Assembly: GCA_003117195.1 (NCBI GenBank)
Contig: BDSI01000121.1
Coordinates: forward strand, 307,696-371,695
Direction of reading: 5' to 3'
DNA length: 64,000 bases
Source: Eudorina sp. 2006-703-Eu-15
Taxonomy: Eukaryota > Chlorophyta > Chlorophyceae > Chlamydomonadales > Volvocaceae
Part shown: one piece after another, positions 29,522 to 40,564 of the stretch
Numbering within the stretch: the first letter of the stretch is position 1
How the letters are laid out: each line of letters opens with the position of its first letter
Position numbers and translations under genes: made by a program
Notes under the pieces: generated by a model
Told to the model about the DNA's origin: nothing
What the model saw: the letters and a program-made list of their open reading frames with translations, nothing else
Databases searched by the model: none

Positions 29522-30960
29522 TGAGGAGCGAGTTCACCATGGGTTGATGAATGAACGCGATAGAACTTTCCTATTCTTTATAGGCGTCGTTGCTTGAAGT
29601 GGATCATGCATCGCTCGTGCGCCCAACCGGGCAACCCTGTCGTGACACACGGAGTGATTGACACAGCGCGTGTTCAGTTTGCCGTTAGGGTTTCAGTGGC
29701 CATCTAGTTGGGCCGACGATTAGGCTTCCATCCCGTCGGTTATTCAGTTGATCATGTGCGCGCGAACTCTCTCAGTAGTGAGCGCGGCATTTATTGCCCG
29801 TAAAAATATTCTCGTCTTATTCTGGTAGAACATGAGCAGTTTCTGTGCGAATGTGCTTGAACTTGGTTGCATTAGGCCCAAGAGGTAGATTCGTCGCTAC
29901 AGGGAGGATAGTTTCGGGCCATCTGCGTCACTTAGGCTTGCTGCTCAGCCGAGCTGAGCAGCGGTGATACACGATTGCTGTCTTTACGGATACACATCTT
30001 AGTGTATGGATTGCACCTCTTAGTGCGCAGTTCTTGCCTGGACAAGGCATTGCTGTAACATCCCAACAACATCCATCCAACAACATCTCTCGTGGACGAC
30101 AACGCGCAAAGATAAAGTAGTCAGCTGTGCATTGCAACGCAGACCGTGTGCCGCTGACAGAGTCTGCGCAGGTGCTGTCCTGACCGAGAGGTCATAGCAG
30201 TGGCTGGGGGCCGTCCATATTATGAGGAGCGCAGGGGGGCGGGGGGAGTGAGGATAGATCATGCACTGTGCTGTGCTGTGCTGTGCTCTGGAATGTCCGT
30301 ACGTGGTGCCGAGGTCCCGAGGTCCATCTTACGTCTTACGTGCGGTGCGTACATGCGATGTGTACACATCAACGAACGACGGATCCTTCGTTGACTATTT
30401 AGTTAGAAGCGAGCGCTAGTAGGTAGGGAGACCAGCCAGCAGGTGTGCTAATTAATAAAGGGTGCCCTCCCGCCTTATGCTTCGTTAGGCCATTGTTTAT
30501 GTCATGCTGCTGATCCCGTACACCGTTGATCCCTTTAGGGTCCGCTGTAACGTTCATTCATTCATTCATTCAGATAAGGACACACACTGTTGGATACCCG
30601 TTGATTTGAACGGTAGCAAAGGCAGGCCTGTACGTAAAGGCTTGCAACCGATGAGACATTCGTTGACGGATACACTGGCGTTGCTAGGATTGTTGTTCGT
30701 GAGCCGTGCGTGTACGGCTCTGGAGTACTAGCCGTACAAGCTTGCAGTTTGTTTTCCCGTGTGGACCGTCTTCCACATTATTAGATTGAGAGATGCATGT
30801 TCGTCAAGTGAAGTTGGACAGGTAATAAGACCAGGCATGAGCAAGCGCCAGCTCTCAGAGTATCAGGAATCGAACATTCAGGAATCATAATGGCGATAAC
30901 CGGTATAATGTAACCGTTACAAGGTGGACCCGTATCCCGACCGGGTGTTCCAACGGGCCC
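29522..30960. other. Non-coding stretch with microsatellites
   Basis: Downstream of the Cys-rich gene. It contains a (CTGTG) run near 30263-30287, a (TTCA) run near 30553-30573 and a 13-bp palindrome TGTAACCGTTACA near 30910. No gene recognised. Confidence 0.5.
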
Positions 30961-31160
30961 AGATCTCGTAGGTGCCTCGTCTCATCAACCCCTACCAAGG
31001 ACTGCGCACCCATCCTCCATCACCCGCGGGGGGGTCACGCAGCCATACCGGCCACTACACCAGGTTACCAGCGCGCCAGGATTGCCGCTCCTGGAAACCG
31101 CGCCAGACCCGCCTAATCACACGGCGGTGAGGGGGCGGGGATTCGAACCGCCGATGCCTG
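30961..31160 (-). repeat. SINE-like dispersed repeat with tRNA-type B box
   Basis: Read on the minus strand, a GGTTCGAAT B box (31141-31149) sits near the 5' end in GCGGTTCGAATCCCCGCC, a good tRNA T-arm. The body is shared with 2-170, and a short part with about 32956-32998. No full cloverleaf was found, so this is a tRNA-derived repeat rather than a tRNA gene. Confidence 0.55.
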
Positions 31161-31925
31161 TATGTGCACAAACGCACACGCATGTTTGTGTATGTGCCAG
31201 CAGGAGGGACACGCACTCATCACCTATCGAGGGACCCTGCACGAGATAAAGGACGCCGCCGCCTGCATCGTGTGTATGTATGTACAGCTAACTGCTGCTG
31301 TTTGAGTGCGTAAAAGAAAACTGTTTGAGTGCGTGCGTGTCCCCAGATGTTCTCGCTCTCTCTGCACTGAGGAAAGCTTACAAGACCTAAAAAAACATGT
31401 TCTTCTGTGGACTCCAGGTTGCAGAAGCGCGCAGTGCGCCAAGGTCCCGCCTACAGCACAGCTGTTACACGTTGCTTGCTTCGTGCGAAAAAGACGCTTA
31501 ATCCGACCACATACAGTGTACGTCATACACGCAAACATCAGCACTAATCTGTCACCGTACATCTCGAAATAGTACTCACCTTTACCTTCCCCAAGCCTTC
31601 GAGTTTCGCAGTCCAAGTCACGCTCCCGCACTAGCTTGTACGCCCAACGCTGATCCACGCCGGGGCTCTTGTGATCACGTACGGGCGCTCCATCAGCAGA
31701 GGCGGTCACCATCTGCAGTCGTCACCCTTATACGCCCGGGTCTCCTGCCCCTGCTGCCCAGCGAGGCAGTGCCCTGTCCAACACACAAGCTACCCCCCCC
31801 GCCTACCCAACCACCCATGCACACTCGCGAGCACGCGGGCGCAACGACGCGACGACCAACGCGGGCGAGTCCACGAAGATGAAACCCCCCGAACACCCTC
31901 AGCCAGCCCGCAGCTCGAGTTGGTT
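31161..31925. other. Region downstream of ALG10
   Basis: Holds the 3' flank of ALG10 (minus). Minus-strand TGTAA, the usual chlorophycean poly(A) signal, occurs near 31376 and 31465, the nearest candidates I saw. No gene recognised. Confidence 0.4.
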
Positions 31926-33187
31926 TCACCAAAGGAACCGGGCCACGCTTCCGTCCGCGAAGTCGTACGGCCTGAACAGGAAGAGGTACATGGTGGCCGC
32001 GTTCACGGCGCCGTACATGAGCAGCAGCGCAGCCGCCTGGGCCCGGCTGGGCGGCTCCAACCGCAGCGCCATCAGGTAGAACCCCGGGGTGAAGTACCTG
32101 CGGCGAGGACAGCGGCGAGGACAGCGGCGCGGGGTGAGGATGATGGGAGAAGTGCGGCCCTTCCAAAGCCGAAACCGTCGAATGCAACATCGCGCGGGGG
32201 AGACACTTATAACCTTCGCCGCACAGCGCCAGAAAATGAAGGCGTGCGTCTGCGCATTACGAGGGACTGCACCGTATGTCATGGGAACCAACGCGCGCGA
32301 TCCTCCCTCCCTGGGCGCCAGCCATGCTGCCCGAAATCACGAATTCCCAGCATTAGTGCTAGCGCTAGCATTAGTACTAGCGCAGACAAACGCGCAGGCA
32401 ATAAGTGCTAGCAGTAGGGCTGGCGCCAGCACTGCCACTGACGCCGTGAAGCCCGCTGCTGCCTGCCCACCTCAGCTCAAGCAGCCACGCCGGCAGCAGC
32501 TGCGCTGTCAGACAGACCAGGAAGCCCGCCACCCACAGCACCGACACGCGCCGGAGCAGCGCCGCCAGCAGCGCCGCCCAGGCCGCGGAGTACACGGGTG
32601 CCAGCGCGAACTTGGCCCCGGGCGAGCGGCCCAGCAGGCGGCGCCACAGATAGAACACGTAGTGCCTGGCCGGGGGGACGCAGCAGCGGCCCTTCACACT
32701 GTGTAAATGTAAAATCACATACATGATATATAATACATAGTGTAGTGGCAGACAGCCCCTACCCCGCCCTATGGCACCCGGGCGGTCCCGCGCGCCCCGC
32801 TAGGCCACTCGGGAGAGCCTCATCGGCATCATCCACAGCACCCACGCTCCCTGGACTGGGCACCCAGGCGCCTGTGCCGGTAGGGCGGGCAGGGGTTGGG
32901 ATGTCCGAGCAGCTATACCACTCAGCCAACGACACCACGAAGCCCCGAGCGTCCGGATTGCCTCTCCTGGAAACCGCACCCGACCCCGCCTGATCAAAAC
33001 CGGCGATGAGGCAGGCCGAGGCGTAGTCGCAGGACGGACCGACCGGAGCGAATGTGACGCCCGGAGATGTGACGAATTGTTCATGTCATGGAACGCACGG
33101 GGAAAAGGGGGCAGTGTACGGCAGACGTACCGGTTGTCCGCCAGCACGTACGGATGCACCATCGTGGAGACGTGCGCCAGCCCCGCG

Positions 33188-33221
<34 letters not shown>

Positions 33222-35712
33222 CCAGCGGGCGCCGCGCCGCGGCGCGTCGCAGGACCCCCAGAGCCGGCAGCAGCTGCGGCCACAGCATCAGCGCCGCCCA
33301 GCCGCCAAAGTACAGCAGCTGCGCGCCGTGCCGTACAGGTTTGTGCGCCTCCTTATCTCCCAGCACGACCGACCCGTCGTTCGCGACCAGGAACGCCACG
33401 AAACCCGCCGGCGGCAGCAGCAACGGCCACAGCCGCGCAGCCAACCGGGCCCTGAGCTGCCACATCCGCCTCAGCGCCTCTGGCAGCTGCCCCAAGGCAC
33501 TGACCTGGCCCCCTCCCTGCCCCTCGCCCTCGCCTACTCCCGCGCCTGCCCCTGCAGCCCCCGGATTCCCTGCTGTCCTGCCGGGTGCTGCTGAAACCCT
33601 CACGGGGGGCACCTTCCCCGGTGGCGGCGCCCCCAGTGACCCCTGCAGGAGCGTGGGGGCCCAGTCCAGCCCGATCTCCGCCAGGGCCGCCTCGCCCAAC
33701 AGGAACGCGGTCCACACCGCGTTCGTCTGCCGCATGAGCACCGCGACCGCCCCCGCTGCCGCCGCGAGGAGGTACCGCCGCCTCGCCACCTGCGCGTCTG
33801 GCGGCCATGGGCGGGTGGGGCGCAGCCCGCGTGAGGGCGGCCGTCGCGTAACCGGGACGGTGGGCGCGCAACCACAGGTCTGTGCTTACTTACTTACCTG
33901 AGATCGCCGGATAGAGTCCGGGTAGGGGCCTGATGGAAACCCGTTAAGGAAATCTGGTCAGCGACATGGGAGGGCTGGACTGCACTTTGATGCCCGACCC
34001 AGCCAGGCCGGAAATCCCGCTCACTTGCGAAACTCGGGGCCCCTTACCGCTTTTCCCCCACCGCCCGGTTGGCTTACGGCCCCTCCTTGGGATTAATGAA
34101 CGGCGGCGGTGCCCGCGATGGGGGGCTTGGAGTGGCGGTGGTAGGGGTGGTAAGGGGTTGATGCCCACCTTCTTTGTGATCCCTTCAGGTGTTGGTCACC
34201 CTGTTATGTCAGGCTCATAAGCTATCCTTGCACCAAATCACCGGCCACTGAGGCACAGTCGCTTCACCGGACGGGCACGCGGACACCACCACTACCCGCC
34301 ATCCCCCGGTCCTCCGATTGCACGTGACATGCACGGCATGCACAGCATCCCGTCCCGGTGCCGTACCACCCCTCCCCGCCCTCCGCCGCACCTGCAACTG
34401 CGTCAGCAGAAGGAAGTACAGCGACGCCACGTCGGTGTAGTACAGGAAGGAGAAGAACCAGTGCAGCGGGTACAGCGCCAACAGCAGCGCGTGGTAGGAC
34501 GGGTCGGCGCGGGGCTGCATCGCACCCGGGCGGCCGGATGAGGCGACCCCGCGTTCAGCCCCAGCCTGCGACGCCGACGGCTGCTGCGTCTGTTGCTGCT
34601 GCTGTGTCTGCGTCTGCGTCTGCTGCTGTGCCTTTGCCGTCGTCTGCTGCCTGAAGGTGGCAAGGATGTCTCCAATGGCGATCAGGCACGCGGCCGACAG
34701 CAGCACGTTGAGGGACCGCAGGAAGGGGGTCGAGCACGCCGCGTCCTGGGGGGGGAACGGGCAGACACCGAGGTTTACACCGAGGTTTACACCGAGGTTT
34801 ACGGGGTTTACGGGGCGCGAGGGAGGGGTCAAGGGTCGATTTTGATAAGGGCCGGAATGTCACACGGTGAAGGGTCACGTTTATGTATACACCCTGAACC
34901 CAGGTAACTGGTTTGGGTCGGGCGGGCTTCTCATTAAACACCCTGGACCTGCTGGAAAGGGTGGCGAGACGAGTCGGCCCCGGCACCGCGAACATGCGAG
35001 TTCCTTACAACGGAAGGTGCCGGAGAGCATAAGTGCACTCGAGGGCAGTGGCGAATGAGTCAGGCGGCCGGCCCATCGGATCGCCGACGGGTCGGCTGCA
35101 CCCGTACCTCCGTGCGGGGGGTGGGGGTGCGCTTCGTGGGAGGTGAGGCAGGAGTACGTGCCATGCAAGGGGCATGGCAGCGCCCGGGCGTGTGTGGCTT
35201 CTAGTCCGATGACGGTCCACAATCACGGGACACAGCTCCGCCTGTGATAGCCCCTTCTACAAGCCCCGGAAGAGGGAGGGTCATCTGCCGTGCCATCGCA
35301 CACGTCCGCCCAAACCCCGCACTAGGATCCATCCCGTTGCCGGGTCACGTACCAACTGTACGGGCGACACCAAGGCCTGCACGGCCCAGCGCGCCCATCC
35401 GTACAGCGTCCCGAGGTAGTAGATGCCCGGAAACGTCGTTATCTTCGGATGCCACGACGCGAAGGCGCCACGGCAGTACTCGCGCCCTTGCGGACCGTGA
35501 AATATTTCATCCTGTCGTAATTAATAAATTGGCATTGACCACTTTAAATAGATTTCACTTGGACAGCTAACTTGAATGGGGCGGAACCACGCTCTGAACT
35601 CCTTAGACTCCAGCTGTCCAAGCCTCACCATATAATCATCCGGGACTATCTTGTTCACGAGGGATAGTATAGCAGCCTGGGCTGCCAAAAATCCTGCCAC
35701 GAGCCATAACAT
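31926..35712 (-). CDS. ALG10: Dol-P-Glc:Glc2Man9GlcNAc2-PP-Dol alpha-1,2-glucosyltransferase
   Basis: ER membrane enzyme (DIE2/ALG10 family, GT59) that adds the third and last glucose to the lipid-linked N-glycan precursor; that glucose is what oligosaccharyltransferase recognises. Six exons on the minus strand: 35712-35629, 35511-35353, 34745-34392, 33789-33131, 32665-32471, 32097-31926. All have GT-AG borders, and phases join to 540 codons plus TGA. Family signatures: VPDDYMDEIFH spanning introns at residues 24-33, WHPKITTFPGIYYLG, PLHWFFSFLYYTDVAS (about 173-188), RQTNAVW (about 219-225), LADNR split across intron 4 with HYVFYLWRR, and C-terminal LFLFRPY...RFLW. Longer than the usual 450-500 residues because of a Gln/Thr-rich insert in exon 3 and a Gly/Ala-rich insert in exon 4, both probably loops. 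The exon 4 start at 33789 is the least certain border. Confidence 0.93.
32956..32998 (-). repeat. Short SINE-like fragment in ALG10 intron 4
   Basis: 'ggattgcctctcctggaaaccgc' and the following 'gaccccgcctgatca' match the middle of the repeat at 30961-31160. Confidence 0.45.
34768..34815. repeat. Tandem 15-bp repeat in ALG10 intron 2
   Basis: 'accgaggtttac' recurs three times, followed by two shorter 'ggggtttac' units, just upstream of the exon 3 acceptor at 34746-34748. Confidence 0.75.
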
Positions 35713-36235
35713 ACGTGCCCTTGGTACAGATTACTCGCGAAAGGATGCTTGTACAAGCCTGGAATGTTATTTTAAAAAGGCTCGTAAAATAAACTTACAT
35801 ACACAGCGATTACTCACAGTTTGTTGGGCTGAACTAATGTTTTTGGCACTGTAGTCAGTCGACAACGGCAGTCTCCGTTGTACCACAGCCGTCCCACTTT
35901 CCCAGCAGTTGTGCCTCGTAACAATCACCTTATATACTTGCGAATACTCGGAAGGCCGCGTGCGACGCGCACGGCGCGATGCACGGTGGGTGCGCGCCTC
36001 GTACCCCGCTGGTGCACACCCCGTCGCCACGCCAGCAACCCGCCTGCCCACTGCCCGCACAGCTGACATCGCAACATCAAGTGCGGCAGAAGCAACACGA
36101 GCTCCAGCACCTCCGGCCGGGTCAGCGCGTCGAGCCCAGCAGCCCCGAGAAGGCCTCCCAGCAAACGCATTCGGCCACCCGCCCCAGGCGGCCAGGACTG
36201 CTCCCCAAGGCCGAGGACCCGGCGGCGGCGGCGGC
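35713..36235. promoter_or_regulatory. Intergenic region between divergent ALG10 and EAPP
   Basis: About 0.5 kb lies between the ALG10 start codon (35712, minus) and the first secure EAPP coding sequence (36236 onward, plus). The head-to-head arrangement implies a shared promoter region. I see no definite TATA box. Part of this stretch may be the unresolved EAPP first exon. Confidence 0.45.
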
Positions 36236-37731
36236 GGCAAGCTCAGTGACGGCGGCAGCGAGGATGACGGCAGCGCCTCCTTGCCTAGCGATCCACAGCA
36301 GGAGCCCGACCCTTTTTACGATGAGACAGCAGGTGCGAGAGGGGCGCCGCACCCGCGCCGTCCCCACTCCGTCGAAGGGAGGGGAACAGAGGGAAGGTGC
36401 TGGTGCCCACCGGGGCCTTGTCTGCCTCACCAGTGACCCCCTGTCGACCGCACCCTGTCACCCGCGCGGTCTAACCCCAGCACTTTCACGATCACTAAGG
36501 GCTCGACCTGAAATTGCTCAAATGTTCGATTCTCCCCAACGTCCCTCCTCCTCGCTTCTCCCCAGGGCTCTTCCCTGCTCACCAGGACTCTTCCCCTATC
36601 TCTCAGACTTCTCCCGGACTTCGACTTGCTTCCATTTCACCCCCGGACTTCTCCCTCTCCACCCGACCGCCCTAGGCACACCACCACGCGGCACCCCACA
36701 TGCAGGGGCTGCTCCGCTGCGACCGGGCACGGTGGGGCGCCATACCCCGAACTTGGCCCGCCACCCGGTCGTCCGTCTCCTCGTCCCTGCCACATGTTTG
36801 CTCCCCCTGTCGTACGTGCCGTACATGTCGTACTGCCCCCCGTCCCATATCCCACTCCACCTCGCCTGGCCCGTCCTCTTCCGCGCCGCGCTGACGCCCC
36901 GCCCTTCTCGCATAGAGTTTGCCTTTTGTTGTTTCCTTTGGATGTTACGTACTGTAGTTGCCCCTCTCACGCCGCGCCCACTCACTCAATTCCTCGGCTT
37001 CCCTCTGTGCATCGCCATGACCTCGGACATCGCTCGCGGCGCTGCTACTCCTTCTACCACCACAGGTCGGTAAAGTATCTGTCCTTCTCGTGTTGGGGAG
37101 GGTTCGCACCTTGCTTACTGCTGCACCGGCGGCAGCGCGGCCGCGCCGCCACGCGCCCGCGCGCGGTCTCTGTCTTTCCATTGCTATGCAGGTACCGCAC
37201 CCCGTAAGTATACTGCGTTATGTTGGGGTTCGTTCTTCGGGTTTATTTCTTTTTTCAATTTAACTCCCTCTCCACACACACCCTTCGGGACCCTCTCGAC
37301 GCGCAGATGATGTGGACAGCGCCTGGGCAGACCGCCAGCGTGGCGGCCGGGTGTCCGATGCCGTACTGTCCTGCCCGGGCTGCTTCACCACGCTGTGTAT
37401 CGACTGCCAGCGCCACGAGAAGCATCAAAACCAGTACCGGGCCATGTTTGTCATGAACTGCTCTGTGGAGGGGGAGGGCGAGGGCGGAGGCGAGGAGGAA
37501 GGCCAGCAGGCGGGGCGCGGGGACGCGGGCGGGCGGGGGGGTGGGTTCGACCCCGGTGCACCGACAGGGGGGGCCTCGGGCGGCGGCCGTGGCGGGCGGC
37601 GGCCCAAGCGCGCCAAGCCGTCCTCCCAGTACCGGCGTGTGCGCTGCGCGGTGTGCGACACGGAGGTGGGCGCCTTCGAGGAGGGCGAGGAGCTCTTCCA
37701 CTTCTACCACGTCTTCCCCAGCAATGCCTGA
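36236..37731 (+). CDS. E2F-associated phosphoprotein (EAPP) homologue, 5' end unresolved
   Basis: Two exons are secure. The first ends at 36332 (DPFYDETA, donor GTGCGA); the second is 37307-37731 (acceptor GCGCAG). They join in phase 1 to give DETADDVDSAWADRQRGGR. EAPP signatures follow: SDAVLSCPGCFTTLC, DCQRHEKHQNQYRAMFVMNC, then a Gly/Glu-rich low-complexity insert, then VRCAVCDTEVG and LFHFYHVFPS at the C-terminus. The paired CxxC motifs suggest zinc binding. In animals EAPP is a nuclear phosphoprotein that binds E2F and modulates cell-cycle transcription; its algal role is inferred only. Upstream of DPFYDE the frame is acidic and Ser-rich (LSDGGSEDDGSASLPSD) but has no convincing ATG before 35909, so one or more 5' exons are missing from this call. 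Confidence 0.82.
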
Positions 37732-39505
37732 TAGCGTGATACGGGACCACATAGGCCTGGCCCCTGAACCGACCCGGCCGGGTGCGCTGTGCGCGCCAGC
37801 GCACCCCGCGGCACCCCGCGTTGCGGACGGCGAAGGGAGCGACAAGGCCCAGGGGTCCAGGGCATGGGCACGGGCCAGCGGGAGGGCAGGGTGAGGAGCA
37901 GCCTCCAATGACAGGTTGTGAAGTCGCTGGGGCTGCACACGGGGCGCAGCAACGAGTGGGGGGAGGGAGACCCAAGTGCTGCATGGAAGGATACCTTGCT
38001 GCAAGCGCTGCCCAGCGCACAGCCCGCCTGGTTGCGCTGCTTCCACGCCCGTTGCACCGGGGGAGATGAAGGGAAGTGGGACGGGGCCAAGGGCCAGTGC
38101 GGCGGACGGGTTTGCGCCGGGGTTCCCGGGGTACGGATGCTTTGCAGTACTCGTACGGACAAGCTGTGTGTGCGTCTGGCACAGGCGCTGCTGTGTACGG
38201 GAGCTGTAAACGTTGCACCATCTCGTGCCGTCTGGTGGCCACGGGGCTTGCCGTGTTCCCGTGTAACTTGGCAGTGCCCGGTCCCTGTTTTGGGGTGTCT
38301 TGTGGGACTGTGTGCAACCGCAGGCACGTCCCAATATTGTTCCCTCTGGCCCCGGCGGGGAAGGGGCCGCCGCTGAATGCGGATGGGACCTTGGGGGGTC
38401 CGGTGGGGTGCCCGCGGCGGGCAGGAGGAGGCAGAAGCGCGGTGCATCAGGCAGTCAGGCTGCCTGGCTGGCTGGAACGGGGGTTGCGCGGCTTACCCCA
38501 CAAACGGCGCAGCATCTATCCGACTCGGATGGGCCCAAGACCCCATTCCCGAAATGCCGTAGCTGGATCCCGGGGGGAGTTGGTAGTCTCCGGGTCGCGA
38601 CGACGGGCCCCGCGCACGCACAGGGGTTAATCCCTCGGCGGTGAGGTGAGGTGCGGAGGATGAGCCGGGTTGTGAAGCACGCACGCTGGGCGCGGGCGAG
38701 ATGAGGGAGCCAGCGGAAAGGAGTGGCTCTCTTTTGAGTTGTTGCAGTGGCGTGTGAAGGGCTGACCGGGGAGGGGGCCCCGAGGCGGGATCATCTGGCA
38801 CTGCGGTGCCGTTGTACAGGCGCCATCGGCTCTTCTTTAGTTAAGAGCCAACGGCACTGCTGCCAACCGATTTCCTCAGTTAACGCCAACGGCGCTGCCA
38901 ACCGGCTTCTTCAGTTGAAACCAACGAACGGCACTGCCAACTCACTTCTACTCTCAGACTGCATCTCCCATACGTACTGGCGAGCGCATTGGCTCATCAG
39001 TCCGTTCGCAGATTACCGCATGGTTGTCACGAAGCTTTTGCCAAGGAGGTGTTCTCGCGCATTACCGACGACACTAAGCAAGCGCCTATCCACAGTACCG
39101 CGACGGCCCTACAGCACAGGCACACACAACACAGGCACAGGCACGCTCGCTCAGGCTACAGCACAGCAGGACATCGCGAAAACGTGCTAACTGGGCCGTC
39201 GGCCCTCGATGATGTACACGGAAGGACTCTGAAGCGATGGGCCTCCCACAGAAGAGCTCATCAGGCGGGTCAGTCAATTGCGGGTTCCGTGCGACTGCAG
39301 TCGGAGCCGAGGTCGCGAGCCAACGCCTGCTGACGGCTCCGAGGGCGTCATTTACCCTGCGGCCTGGGCTGCCAGCCCGCCACCCGCCAGACACCTGCAG
39401 CCATAACTGATCCTAACTAACTGTACTGATTAACTGCGAGATCCGACACAATTTGCGCCGCTCTGCGACACACACGGGGTCCGCTGTAACATCCTTGATT
39501 ATACC
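37732..39505. other. Non-coding stretch downstream of EAPP
   Basis: TGTAA signals near 38204 and 38262 are possible EAPP poly(A) sites. Degenerate tandem repeats of 'gccaacggcactgccaac' lie at about 38840-38950. Positions 39366-39475 match 47101-47216. No gene recognised. Confidence 0.5.
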
Positions 39506-40062
39506 GTACTGACGCTAATTATTTGCGGAATAAGTTAATAATTAATGTGTACCTCGCAAAGTGCGAAACAAAACGCTTAAGGGCACCTCGCAAATAATTA
39601 AAGTTCCCAAAAAACTCCCTCGTGAGCCTCGCAAACTTTTGTCACAAATTTTAATAATTATATCAACCGTTGCATGGTGGCCGTTGCGGAATGGGGACCG
39701 GGGCTGTGGATGATGTGACAGGTCGGGATAGTCGGGGAGGAGAGGCGGCGACGCCCGGTGCACCGATGGGGGCCGGCCCGTCTCAGCCAGCACGGGGCCG
39801 CGGCAGGCGGGCAGAAAGGGCGGCACAGGAAGAGGGTGGGAGGGCGGGCCACTGCACGGGGCGAGGAAGGCTGCTGCGCGCTTCACTGACGCTGGACTGA
39901 ACGATGCGAGTTCGCAAACTTTTGTGTAAGGCGCTCGAGGTCGCAAACCTTTAACGTTTCTGAAAAAACTCCGACCGATGCCTCACAAATAATTAGCGTC
40001 GCAAATATGAAAAAACTAATTATTTCGGGCCTCGCAAATAATTAGCCTCGCAAAAAATTAGG
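39506..40062. repeat. AT-rich block of TCGCAAA/AATTA motifs around a GC-rich core
   Basis: CTCGCAAA(T)AATTA-type motifs occur at least eight times: left of a GC-rich core (39551, 39585, 39626) and right of it (39910, 39939, 39981, 39995, 40030, 40045). 'aaaaaactcc' also occurs on both sides. Some motifs are inverted, for example ctaattatttgcg near 39516. The core 39661-39904 is G+C-rich with no recognised gene. Confidence 0.65.
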
Positions 40063-40564
40063 ATTCACGGTTACAAGGGGGACCAACAACCAAGTTGATC
40101 GCTCGCCGTACAGGCGTAGACGGACTGTTCATCCTACCCCAGGGGCATGCCCTGCACGAAGCAAGGAGCCATGCCAAAGAAAAGAAGCCAAGGAACCACC
40201 GGACCCAAGCCTTCAAAAGTATGAGCGGCCAACAACCAGCCGAAAGACACATAGGGCTGCCAACTTAGCACCCAGAACCAGGGCCAACCTCCCGGCTTGG
40301 AAGACACAACGCACCGATGCAGCCAATCCCGCACCAGAGTACGGGATAAATCAATGACTCATCCAGGGACCACCAGCACCAAGCCAAACAAATAGAAGAT
40401 TACGAGACCACGAGCGCCAACGCAAGGGTGGCGGGACCAGAGGACCCCTACAACACTCGTAGGTCAGTAAGTCCAGCACGGACACCGCGCGCGGAAGCGG
40501 ACCCGGCCGAGCAGGCGGGGTGTATGACGTATCACACAGTGAGGTCATGCCACAGGCACTCAGA

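Noticed and set aside
31139..31160. tRNA gene on the minus strand
   Set aside because: Only a T-arm/B-box-like segment; no acceptor stem, D arm or anticodon arm could be assembled.
33077..33901. Plus-strand Pro/Ala-rich frames at 33 kb
   Set aside because: Antisense of ALG10 exon 4, whose family motifs and splice phases are clear.
35767..36240. 157-codon minus frame between ALG10 and EAPP
   Set aside because: Low-complexity Ala/Arg-rich; overlaps the probable EAPP first exon and the shared promoter region.
37255..38334. 359-codon minus frame over EAPP
   Set aside because: Shadow of the GC-rich EAPP exon 2 and its flank; low-complexity, no motifs.
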